From contig PMSN01000012.1 of assembly GCA_003167555.1 (NCBI GenBank), positions 62,001-126,000 on the forward strand: DNA of 64,000 nt, given 5' to 3'. Under the pieces are notes generated by a model, which was not told where the DNA came from, did no database searches, and saw nothing but the letters and a program-made list of their open reading frames with translations. A program made the position numbers and the translations under genes. Positions 53,642 through 60,754 of this stretch are shown here, in pieces. This DNA is from Spartobacteria bacterium. GTDB lineage: Bacteria > Verrucomicrobiota > Verrucomicrobiia > Chthoniobacterales > UBA10450. Position 1 is the stretch's first letter. Each line of letters opens with the position of its first letter.

Positions 53642-55078
53642 ATGTGGCCAATCCTTTTCTCCGGCCTGTTGATTGCGTCTCTCGCGGGCTGGCTTTTCAC
53701 CTGGCGGCAGCAGCGCGTCCGGATTCGCCAGCTCGAGCGCTCGAACGAAGAAATCCAGATCGAAGAGACGCTCGTCTTCGATTTCCTGCACGGACTTGGC
53801 GAGGCTTTTAGCGAAACCATCCGAGCCGCGGACCTGCACCGTTTGATCGTCGAGGGCGCGTCCCGCATTCTCGATGCGCAAGGCGGTGCGCTTTACATGA
53901 TGGAGCGGGCGGGAGGAAAGCTGGCGCCCGCCTATATTTCGAAAGGTTGTCCGCCGTTCGTTGAGGTGCCGCCGCACGTCCTCCAGCAAGCGGCGGGAAA
54001 CCCGGTGGCGCTGGAAAGTTATTTGCGTCTCCACACCGTCCCGCCCGGCGAAGGAATCGTGGGGCGCGTCTGGCAAATGCGCGCGCCGGTCCACCTCACG
54101 AATGTGGCGGACGCTCCGGAACTGGCGGCCGCACGCGGCACGTCTTTCGCCGCCAGCTCCGTCATGATCACGCCGTTGCTTTACGGAAAACAAAACATGG
54201 GCGTCCTCGCGCTCGGCAATGGTCCCATGAGCGCGCCTTTCACCCAGAGCGATTTCGTCGTCTTCAAATCGATCGCCGAGCAGTCCGCTTTCGCTCTCTA
54301 CAACGCGATCGTTTACTCGGAGGCGAATGAAAAAAAACGGCTCGATCACGATCTCGAGATCGCGCGAGACATCCAGCGCATCCTGTTGCCGAGCGAAGCG
54401 CCCGTCATCGAGGGATTCGAGATCAGCGGGCTCAACATTCCGGCGCGCCACGTCAGCGGCGATTATTTCGATTACATCGCGGTGGACGAGAGCCGGCTCG
54501 GTGTCGCGATTGCCGATGTCTCTGGCAAAGGTGTGCCCGCGTCGATCATCATGGCGATTTGCCGGAGTGTTTTGCGCAGCCAGGCCCCCGGGAATCCTTC
54601 GCCCTCCGATGTTTTGCAAAAGGTGAACCGGCAGCTTTATCCCGACATCAAAGAAGACATGTTCATCAGCATGGCTTACGTGATTCTCGATCACGCAGGC
54701 CACAGCGTGACGCTCTCGCGCGCCGGCCACGACGCTCCGATTCTCTACCGGCGCGCGGACCAATCCGCCACGCCGATCAAGCCGCCGGGGATGGTGCTGG
54801 GAATTGACAGCGGAAGCGTGTTCGATAGGATAACGGGCGACTTCGCTCTTTCGCTCGAACGAGACGATTGCCTGCTTCTCTACACCGATGGAGTGACAGA
54901 GGCCCTCGACGTAAACGGAGATGAATTCGGCTTCGACCGCATGATCCAATGCGTGCACGCGAGCGCGCCAGAAGGTGCGCCCGCTTTGATCGCGCGGATC
55001 ATCGAAGAGCTGCGGAAGTTCGTGGGAGCGCAGCCGCAAAATGACGACATTACTTTGATCGCAATTCGCAAAACATGA
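53642..55078 (+). CDS. Membrane-anchored GAF-SpoIIE serine phosphatase
   Basis: ATG 53642 gives 478 residues: an N-terminal membrane segment (MWPILFSGLLIASLAGWLFT), a coiled coil, a GAF domain (~60-215, LHRLIVEGASRILDAQGGAL, VPPGEGIVGRVWQMRAPVHL, SAFALYNAIVYSEANE), then a SpoIIE/RsbU phosphatase (ARDIQRILLPSEAPVIEG, SGDYFDYIAVDES, ADVSGKGVPASII, DIKEDMFISMAYVILD, RAGHDAPILYRR, DCLLLYTDGVTEA, NDDITLIAI). It should dephosphorylate the STAS partner encoded just upstream in response to a GAF-bound or membrane signal. Its stop overlaps grpE by 4 bp. Confidence 0.93.
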   Translation: MWPILFSGLLIASLAGWLFTWRQQRVRIRQLERSNEEIQIEETLVFDFLHGLGEAFSETIRAADLHRLIVEGASRILDAQGGALYMMERAGGKLAPAYISKGCPPFVEVPPHVLQQAAGNPVALESYLRLHTVPPGEGIVGRVWQMRAPVHLTNVADAPELAAARGTSFAASSVMITPLLYGKQNMGVLALGNGPMSAPFTQSDFVVFKSIAEQSAFALYNAIVYSEANEKKRLDHDLEIARDIQRILLPSEAPVIEGFEISGLNIPARHVSGDYFDYIAVDESRLGVAIADVSGKGVPASIIMAICRSVLRSQAPGNPSPSDVLQKVNRQLYPDIKEDMFISMAYVILDHAGHSVTLSRAGHDAPILYRRADQSATPIKPPGMVLGIDSGSVFDRITGDFALSLERDDCLLLYTDGVTEALDVNGDEFGFDRMIQCVHASAPEGAPALIARIIEELRKFVGAQPQNDDITLIAIRKT

Positions 55079-55620
55079 GAAAAATTCCTGTCACTGAAGC
55101 GAGGAACGAGAGCGGACCGCCCGCGCCAGACGCCGAGGCGCAGAAGATTTCCGCGGACGAAAACGAAGACGACAATTTGCAGGCGGACCTCGACCGGTTT
55201 CGCGATCTCGCATTGCGCAGCCAGGCCGACTTTGAGAATTACAAAAAGCGGGCCGCCCGCGAGAAGGACGAGGCGATCAAGTACGCCAACAGCGCGCTCC
55301 TGGAGAAGCTGATCGCGATCGTGGATAACTTCGAGCTCGGTCTGGAGGCTGCGCGTGCGGAGGGCGGGAACTCCCCGGTTTTTTCCGGCATGAGCATGGT
55401 CTTGAAACAATTGATGGATTTTCTCACGGACAACGGGCTTCAGCCGATCGACGCGACCGGGCAGAAGTTCGATCCGAACCTGCACGAAGCGATCGCGCAT
55501 GAGCCGAGCAAAAAATATTCCGAAGGCGTCGTCGTGCGGCAGACGCGCCGCGGTTACCGGATGAAAGACCGGTTGTTGCGCCCCTCCAGCGTCGTGGTCT
55601 CGAGCGGGCCCGCGGCTTAA
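55075..55620 (+). CDS. grpE: Nucleotide exchange factor GrpE
   Basis: DnaK nucleotide exchange factor, 181 residues. A polar acidic N-terminus, a long helix (DLALRSQADFENYKKRAARE), LIAIVDNFELGLEAARAEGG and the beta-domain (FDPNLHEAIAHEPSKKYSEG, RGYRMKDRLLRPSSVVV). It overlaps the phosphatase gene (ATGA) and precedes dnaJ by 33 bp, placing a heat-shock pair under or behind a phosphatase module. Confidence 0.94.
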   Translation: MRKIPVTEARNESGPPAPDAEAQKISADENEDDNLQADLDRFRDLALRSQADFENYKKRAAREKDEAIKYANSALLEKLIAIVDNFELGLEAARAEGGNSPVFSGMSMVLKQLMDFLTDNGLQPIDATGQKFDPNLHEAIAHEPSKKYSEGVVVRQTRRGYRMKDRLLRPSSVVVSSGPAA

Positions 55621-55653
55621 CGTCATTCCGAGCGAAGTCGAGGAATCCCGAGT
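55621..55653. repeat. Half copy of repeat family B between grpE and dnaJ
   Basis: CGTCATTCCGAGCGAAGTCG AGGAATCC fills the whole gap and runs up to the dnaJ ATG; its GGAATCC would have to serve as, or lie near, the dnaJ ribosome site. Confidence 0.85.
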
Positions 55654-56781
55654 ATGGCTGAGAAGCGCGATTACTACGAAATCCTCACGGTCGAGCGGAC
55701 CGCGAGCGAAGAGGAAATGAAGCGGGCGTATCGCAAACTCGCCGTCAAATTTCACCCGGACAAAAATCCAAACGATCCCCACGCCGAGGAGAAATTTAAG
55801 GAACTCGGTGAAGCCTACGACGTGCTGATCGATCCCGATAAGCGCGCGGCCTACGATCGTTTTGGCCACGCCGCATTCGCGCAGGGGACCGCCGGACGTG
55901 GCGGCGGTTTTCACGATCCTTTCGATATTTTCCGGGAGGTGTTCGGCGGCGGTGGAATCTTCGAATCGTTTTTTGGCGGCGGCGCGAGCGCCGATCGCGA
56001 AGGACGCCAGCGCGGCTCGGACCTGCGTTACGACATGCAGATCACGCTCGAAGAAGCGGCCTTCGGAGTGGAGAAAGAAATCGAAGTGCGCAAGCTCGAC
56101 ACCTGCGGCAAATGCGAGGGCAAAGGCGCCGAGCCCGGCTCGCGCACGATCAATTGTCCGGCCTGCGGCGGTCGCGGCCAGGTCATCAGCTCGCGCGGTT
56201 TCTTTCAGGTTTCCCAAACCTGTCCACGCTGCCGCGGCGCCGGTCAGATCATCGAGAAACCTTGTCGCGCGTGCGGTGGAGAAGGCCGCGTGGAAAACAC
56301 GAGCCGCATCAAATTGAAAATTCCCGCCGGAATTTCTGACGGCTCGCGTCTTCGCACCTCGGGCAATGGCGAGGCCGGAATTCGCGGCGGCGCGCCCGGC
56401 GATCTTTACGTGGTCATCCACGTGAAAGAGCACGACATTTTCCAACGAGAAGACGACAACCTTTTCTGCGAAGTTCCCGTTTCATTTACGCTGGCCGCGC
56501 TTGGCGGAGAGATTGCCGTTCCGACGCTCGAAGGAAAGGCGAATCTGAAAGTGCCCGCGGGAACCCAGAGCGGCCGGGTTTTCAAGCTGCGCGGCAAAGG
56601 CGTGGTAAACGTGAACAACCGCGACCGTGGCGATCTTCTTGCGCGCCTCCTCGTTGAAGTGCCCACGCGTCTGAACAGCGAACAACGCCAGAAGCTCGAA
56701 GAATTTTCCGCCCTGTGCGGCGACGAAAACACGCCGTTGCGCAAAAGCTTCTTCGATCGCGCGAAGGACTTCTTTCGCTAA
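55654..56781 (+). CDS. dnaJ: Chaperone DnaJ
   Basis: Hsp40 co-chaperone for DnaK, 375 residues. J domain with [11 protein letters not shown] (HPD), Gly/Phe-rich linker ([18 protein letters not shown]), four zinc-finger repeats ([32 protein letters not shown]), and a C-terminal peptide-binding region ([20 protein letters not shown]). All zinc cysteines are present. dnaK is not in the window. Confidence 0.97.
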   Translation: MAEKRDYYEILTVERTASEEEMKRAYRKLAVKFHPDKNPNDPHAEEKFKELGEAYDVLIDPDKRAAYDRFGHAAFAQGTAGRGGGFHDPFDIFREVFGGGGIFESFFGGGASADREGRQRGSDLRYDMQITLEEAAFGVEKEIEVRKLDTCGKCEGKGAEPGSRTINCPACGGRGQVISSRGFFQVSQTCPRCRGAGQIIEKPCRACGGEGRVENTSRIKLKIPAGISDGSRLRTSGNGEAGIRGGAPGDLYVVIHVKEHDIFQREDDNLFCEVPVSFTLAALGGEIAVPTLEGKANLKVPAGTQSGRVFKLRGKGVVNVNNRDRGDLLARLLVEVPTRLNSEQRQKLEEFSALCGDENTPLRKSFFDRAKDFFR

Positions 56782-56788
56782 GCCCTTT

Positions 56789-56918
56789 TGTCATTCCGAG
56801 CGCAGTCGAGGAACCCCGTGTTTTCACTTGCAGCGAACCTCTGCCTGTTCCGCGTTCAAGTATTCCACGGGGTTCTTCGACTTCGTTTCGCTTCTGCGAA
56901 ACTTCGCTCAGAATGACA
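56789..56918. repeat. Inverted repeat, family B copy 2
   Basis: GTCATTCCGAGCGCAGTCGA GGAACCCCGTG and the complement CACGGGGTTCTTCGACTTCG...GAATGAC surround a ~65-bp loop between dnaJ and rsmE. Confidence 0.85.
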
Positions 56919-56936
56919 GGCGAAAGAGGAAATAAC

Positions 56937-57683
56937 ATGCACCGCTTCTACATCCCACCGGAACAATGGCAGCCGGATGCCCTTGTTCTGACCGCTGCCG
57001 AGGCGCATCACGCCCGCAACGTTCTGCGTCTCGAGCGCTCTGCGAAGGTCGTGGTTTTCAACGGCCTCGGCCGCGAGATCACTGCCGAGATCGTTTCCAG
57101 CGAAGGCGTTCAGATTCGATTGCGCAAACTCTCCGCGACAGAAACGCCCCCGCTGCGCTGCCGCATCACCTTGGGCCAGGCGATTCCAAAGGGGAAGAAC
57201 ATGGATTTGATCGTGCAGAAAGCGGTCGAGATCGGCGCGGCGGAAATCGCTCCGCTGCTTTCCGATCGCACGGTCGTGCGGCTCGACGAAGAAAGCGCCG
57301 CGTCCAAACAAACGAAGTGGCAGACCGTGGCGATCGAAGCAGCCAAGCAATGCGGCCAGAATTGGCTGCCGGAGGTGCAACCGCCGAAGACGCTTGCACA
57401 GTTTTTCGCGGACCATCGACGCTTCGATCTGCAGTTAATCGGCTCGCTCCAATCCGACGCCATGCATCTCAAGAAAATCCTGGCGGAATATTCCCGCGAA
57501 CATGGCGATCGCCCGGCCAGCGTCCTGATGTTGGTCGGCCCCGAGGGCGATTTCACGCCGGCCGAACTTTCCCTCGCGCGGAGCCATGGCTGCCATCCGA
57601 TCACTCTCGGTCCCGTGGTGCTGCGTGTGGAAACGGCGTCGATCTACTGTCTGAGCATTCTCTCCTACGAATTATTGGTCTGA
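56937..57683 (+). CDS. rsmE: 16S rRNA m3U1498 methyltransferase
   Basis: SPOUT methyltransferase of 248 residues starting at ATG 56937 (AGAGGA at 56925-56930). N-terminal PUA-like part (MHRFYIPPEQWQPDALVLTA, AAEAHHARNVLRL), then the knotted domain: GQAIPKGKNMDLIVQKAVEI, AIEAAKQCGQNWLP, LMLVGPEGDFTPAELSLARS, TLGPVVLRVETASIYCL. Commonly found downstream of dnaJ (with prmA between), as here. Confidence 0.95.
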   Translation: MHRFYIPPEQWQPDALVLTAAEAHHARNVLRLERSAKVVVFNGLGREITAEIVSSEGVQIRLRKLSATETPPLRCRITLGQAIPKGKNMDLIVQKAVEIGAAEIAPLLSDRTVVRLDEESAASKQTKWQTVAIEAAKQCGQNWLPEVQPPKTLAQFFADHRRFDLQLIGSLQSDAMHLKKILAEYSREHGDRPASVLMLVGPEGDFTPAELSLARSHGCHPITLGPVVLRVETASIYCLSILSYELLV

Positions 57684-57694
57684 GTCTAACGAGC

Positions 57695-57776
57695 GTCATC
57701 CCGAGCGAAGTCGAGGGACCCCGCAGCCCGGCGTTCGATTCAGCCACGGGGTCCCTCGACTACGCTCGGGATGACA
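57695..57776. repeat. Inverted repeat, family B copy 3
   Basis: GTCATCCCGAGCGAAGTCGA GGGACCCCG and the complement CGGGGTCCCTCGACTACGCT CGGGATGAC surround a ~24-bp centre, an almost perfect hairpin after rsmE and before the convergent yraN. Confidence 0.9.
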
Positions 57777-57833
57777 GCGGAGAATGCGCGCTTCACTTAC
57801 CGCCGTAGCTCACTCGCCAGATTGTTTTGTTCT

Positions 57834-58286
57834 TCAATAAATATACGGCTCGGGCAGGGAGAAGGCGTTGCGCAGCAGCTCGACGCGCGGCTGCTTGCCT
57901 TCGGCGATGATCACTTCGACGACGTCGAAGCGAAAGAGGATGTCGGGATCATCGAGCAATCGCAGCCAGGCGAGACCACCGCGCGCGATTCGTTTTTGTT
58001 TATTTCGATCGACGGCGTCGAAAGGCCGTCCGAAATCTTCGCGCGTGCGCGTTTTCACTTCGACGAAAACAAGGGTGTCGCGCTCGCGGCAGACGATATC
58101 GATCTCGCCGCCGGTGCGGCCGCGAAAATTACGAGACAGGATCTTGTAACCGTTCCGGCGCAGGAACCGGCAGGCCAGGTTCTCCCCCCGCGTGCCAAGC
58201 CGGAGATGCTGGGGACGCGAACTCGAAAAGCGGTTGCGCCACCGGTTCGAAAGATCGGCGATGAATCGGACAAGGCCCGTGTTCAT
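57834..58286 (-). CDS. yraN: YraN/UPF0102 family endonuclease-like protein
   Basis: A 150-residue protein with a restriction-endonuclease-like fold: LGTRGENLACRFLRRNGYKI, FRGRTGGEIDIVCRERDTLV (catalytic GxxxE-D motif), FVEVKTRTREDF (ExK), followed by NKQKRIARGGLAWL. The family is broadly conserved and of unclear role, probably a DNA/RNA-processing factor. Its first ~52 codons overlap the 3' end of rnhB in another frame; family members usually begin near the LG..GE segment, so the N-terminal 28 residues may not be translated. Confidence 0.85.
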   Translation of the reverse strand: MNTGLVRFIADLSNRWRNRFSSSRPQHLRLGTRGENLACRFLRRNGYKILSRNFRGRTGGEIDIVCRERDTLVFVEVKTRTREDFGRPFDAVDRNKQKRIARGGLAWLRLLDDPDILFRFDVVEVIIAEGKQPRVELLRNAFSLPEPYIY

Positions 58287-58839
58287 GCAATTTAATCAGG
58301 TGCAATTCCGTGCCGTAGCCTTTGTGCTGGCTGAAACAATACTCCGGAAAACGCGCGCAGAAGTCGCGCATAATCGTGTCGCGCGTAACTTTCGCGATCA
58401 CGCTGGCCGCGGCGATGCTCAGGCTGTAGCAATCGCCATCAATGATCGCCGTTTGCGGGAGCGGAAAAGGAAAAACCGGCAAGCCATCGATGAGCACATG
58501 GTCGGGCTGCACGCCCAGCGCACCGATGGCGGCGCGCATCGCCTTGTGGGTGGCGCGCAGGATGTTGATCGCATCGATCTCGACCGAATCCACAATCCCG
58601 ACGGCCCAGGCGATCGCATCGTTCGCGGTCAGGTCGCGGTAAATTTCTTCGCGCCGTTCGGGTAGGAGTTGCTTCGAATCGTTCAGCCGCCGATGCCGGA
58701 ACTTCTCCGGAAGGATTACCGCCGCCGCTACGACCGGACCGGCCAGCGCGCCGCGCCCCGCTTCATCGACGCCAGCGATCGTGGAGACACCGAGCGCGCG
58801 CAATCTGCGTTCATGCCGGAAACCACAACGACGGTACAT
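58129..58839 (-). CDS. rnhB: Ribonuclease HII
   Basis: Removes ribonucleotides and RNA primers from DNA. The 236-residue enzyme has STIAGVDEAGRGALAGPVVA (DEAGRGxxxGP), LNDSKQLLPERRE, IDGLPVFPF, IDGDCYSLSIAAASVIAKVT (catalytic Asp) and FPEYCFSQHKGYGTELHLIK, ending HRRSFEPV plus an extra ~35-residue tail. Gene order rplS-rnhB-yraN is conserved in many bacteria. The tail and overlap with yraN (58129-58286) are unusual. Confidence 0.94.
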   Translation of the reverse strand: MYRRCGFRHERRLRALGVSTIAGVDEAGRGALAGPVVAAAVILPEKFRHRRLNDSKQLLPERREEIYRDLTANDAIAWAVGIVDSVEIDAINILRATHKAMRAAIGALGVQPDHVLIDGLPVFPFPLPQTAIIDGDCYSLSIAAASVIAKVTRDTIMRDFCARFPEYCFSQHKGYGTELHLIKLHEHGPCPIHRRSFEPVAQPLFEFASPASPAWHAGGEPGLPVPAPERLQDPVS

Positions 58840-58875
58840 CGGGGGGAAAATACTGAAACACTGAAAAACTGAAAT

Positions 58876-58892
58876 GCTGAAATTATTTCAGC
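58876..58892. terminator. Small hairpin between rplS and rnhB
   Basis: GCTGAAA-TTA-TTTCAGC, a 7-bp stem followed on the plus strand by TTTT. On the rplS strand it is followed by ATTTCAGTTTTTCAG, giving a weak terminator or attenuator between rplS and rnhB. Confidence 0.3.
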
Positions 58893-58903
58893 TTTTCCGC
58901 GTT

Positions 58904-59245
58904 TTATTCCCGCACCGCCGTCGCTTCCTTGCCTTTGCGGTCGCGCAGGAAGTTCAGCTTCGCGCGTCGCGCGCGACCTTCCTTTTCGACTTCCACCTTC
59001 GCGATGCGGGGCGAGTGCAGCGGGAAAACGCGCTCGACCCCTTCGCCGTAGGAAATGCGGCGGACGGTGAACGTCTCGTTCAAGCCGCGGCCTTTTCGGC
59101 CAATGACGATTCCGGCAAAAATCTGGATGCGCTCCTTGTCGCCTTCCACCACGCGGGTATGGACCCGGACGCCGTCGCCGACTTTGAAATCGGTCACGTC
59201 GGCTTTCAGTTGTTCTTTTTCAATCGCGTCAATAATCCTGCTCAT
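58904..59245 (-). CDS. rplS: 50S ribosomal protein L19
   Basis: Ribosomal protein bL19, 113 residues. Typical segments: [60 protein letters not shown] and [15 protein letters not shown] strong GGAGG site lies upstream of ATG 59245 on the minus strand. First gene of rplS-rnhB-yraN. Confidence 0.97.
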   Translation of the reverse strand: MSRIIDAIEKEQLKADVTDFKVGDGVRVHTRVVEGDKERIQIFAGIVIGRKGRGLNETFTVRRISYGEGVERVFPLHSPRIAKVEVEKEGRARRAKLNFLRDRKGKEATAVRE

Positions 59246-59263
59246 AATAATCCTCCGCGCACT

Positions 59264-59343
59264 GTAGCCGCCTCGCTCTGTCGAGGCGCAAGGGCCGACT
59301 TCGCGACAGAGCCAAAAACGGCGACAGAGCGCCGTTGCTACAG
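59264..59343. repeat. Inverted repeat, family E copy 2
   Basis: TGTAGCCGCCTCGCTCTGTC and GGCGACAGAGCGCCGTTGCT ACA form its ends, with an inner CGCGACAGAG fragment, upstream of rplS. Together with the repeats at 59414 and 59611 and the tRNA it accounts for the 436-bp gene-free gap 59246-59682. Confidence 0.8.
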
Positions 59344-59413
59344 CGGGCGGTCATTTTCAGTCGGCTAAGGGGGAAATGCAAAAGGAAATCTCGGGAGGGG
59401 TCTTCCGGCCTCA

Positions 59414-59480
59414 ATCTACCTCTTCCTCTTAGTCTTCGGCGAAACGAATTTCAGATTCAGAGGTAGAGGTAGAGGAAGAG
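59414..59480. repeat. Pyrimidine/purine-rich inverted repeat
   Basis: CTACCTCTTCCTCTTAG and the complementary AGAGGTAGAGGTAGAGGAAG AG flank a ~30-bp centre. The strand asymmetry is strong; the element precedes the tRNA gene. Confidence 0.65.
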
Positions 59481-59534
59481 TGGATGCGACATGAGGTTGT
59501 GATCCAACCTTGCCCCGCTATAATTCGCGGAGCT

Positions 59535-59608
59535 GCGCCCGTAGCTCAACTGGATAGAGTGACAGCCTCCGAAGCTGTAGGTTGCGCGTTCGAGCCGCGC
59601 CGGGCGCA
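59535..59608 (+). tRNA. tRNA-Arg (anticodon CCG)
   Basis: Seventy-four bases fold as a cloverleaf: acceptor GCGCCCG/CGGGCGC (59535-59541 with 59601-59607), D-arm GCTC...GAGT, anticodon arm ACAGC-CTCCGAA-GCTGT with anticodon CCG, T-arm GCGCG-TTCGAGC-CGCGC, discriminator A. CCA is not encoded. It reads codon CGG. Confidence 0.93.
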
Positions 59609-59610
59609 AA

Positions 59611-59682
59611 TCACTTAGCGAATTAACGACTGAGCGATTGCCTGCATTCGTCAAATCATTAATTCGCTAATTCGTTAATTGT
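59611..59682. repeat. AT-rich inverted repeat, family G copy 2
   Basis: TCACTTAGCGAATTAACGAC and ATTCGCTAATTCGTTAATTG pair around a ~30-bp centre between the tRNA and the trxA stop; likely a terminator for the convergent transcripts. Confidence 0.75.
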
Positions 59683-60024
59683 TTACCCCTTCAGCGCGTC
59701 GAGCCGGCCGAGCAAATCTTTCTTGCTCGTCATCCCCACCACCTGATCGCGCAGTTGCCCGTTCTTGAAAAACAGCAGTGCCGGAATCGCGCGAACATTG
59801 TACTTCACAGAGAGGTTCTGGTTCTCGTCGACGTTCACTTTCGCGACTTTGACCGATCCCGCTTTCTCCGCGGCGATCTCGTCGAGCATCGGCGAAATCA
59901 TTTTGCACGGCCCGCACCAAGGTGCCCAGAAATCGACCAGCACGGGCTGATCGTTCTGTGTTATTTCCTTGTCAAAATTCGAGTCGTTGAGACTCACGAT
60001 GGGCGAGGCAGTGGAGTTTGGCAT
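59683..60024 (-). CDS. trxA: Thioredoxin
   Basis: Cytosolic dithiol reductase of 113 residues: LVDFWAPWCGPCKMISPMLD (WCGPC site), KVNVDENQNLSVKYNVRAIP (cis-Pro in AIPALLFF), and the terminal helix SKKDLLGRLDALKG. It starts 4 bp after the stop of the tail-anchored protein gene, so the pair is probably one transcript. Confidence 0.96.
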   Translation of the reverse strand: MPNSTASPIVSLNDSNFDKEITQNDQPVLVDFWAPWCGPCKMISPMLDEIAAEKAGSVKVAKVNVDENQNLSVKYNVRAIPALLFFKNGQLRDQVVGMTSKKDLLGRLDALKG

Positions 60025-60028
60025 GAGT

Positions 60029-60652
60029 TTAAGATGAGAAGTAATTCCAGATTTGAATGAGAAGAATGAACGCGGAGATGCCGAGTAAACCCCAGCAAAA
60101 AGACCGCGGGACTAAATCGAACCCGTGCACCGGTCTGGATGTAACGACCGTGATCGGCGAAGCGGGCGCGTTTCCGGCCGGACGCATAATCAGGGGTTGC
60201 GTCTTGGTCATGTTCACGGCCGGTTTCGGCGCCACGACGGGCTTCGGCAGAATCGTGATGCGGGCGGTTTCCTTTTTCGGCCCTGGCTCGACCGAGGCAT
60301 CGGGATGGATCTCCGCCGCAGTTTGTTCAGCGGCTGGAGGAGCAACGCTGGCGGTCGATTCCTCTGGCGCCTGAGTGATTCCAGGCGGCTTCGGCCAAGG
60401 ACGCAACAGCGGGGAAGGAGGCGCCACCGGCGGGCGACGCAATGAAATGACGGGAGATTCGTTCGCGGCATCAGGAGCGGGAGTTGGCGGCGCGATCGTC
60501 GGTGGCACGCGCCGGGGCGGAATGACGGGCGCGCGCGAGGGCAGGACAATTCGCGCGGTGTCCCGTTTTTCGCCGCCGTTTTGGCCACCATCTTTCGGGG
60601 CCGCCCGCGGCGGCAGGGCAATGCGAACAGTTTCCTTTTTCGGTTCAGCCAT
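60029..60652 (-). CDS. Tail-anchored protein with repeated K(K/R)(E/D)T(A/V)RI-LP motifs
   Basis: From ATG 60652 the product is 207 residues. The N-terminal part has KKETVRIALPP and KRDTARIVLPS, and the centre KKETARITILP, i.e. three copies of one motif joined by Pro/Ala-rich linkers. The C-terminus is one membrane segment (FCWGLLGISAFILLIQIWNY). The arrangement suggests a cytosolic, flexible protein with repeated linear binding motifs tethered by its tail. No family is recognised. It precedes trxA directly. Confidence 0.65.
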   Translation of the reverse strand: MAEPKKETVRIALPPRAAPKDGGQNGGEKRDTARIVLPSRAPVIPPRRVPPTIAPPTPAPDAANESPVISLRRPPVAPPSPLLRPWPKPPGITQAPEESTASVAPPAAEQTAAEIHPDASVEPGPKKETARITILPKPVVAPKPAVNMTKTQPLIMRPAGNAPASPITVVTSRPVHGFDLVPRSFCWGLLGISAFILLIQIWNYFSS

Positions 60653-60754
60653 GGCGCACCATTGTTGCGTCACTAAAATCGCTGAAAATTAATTTCTTGT
60701 CACTCTTAACTTTCCGCGCGCTCTGTTTTCAGCGATAGCACGAGGGAACGCGCT

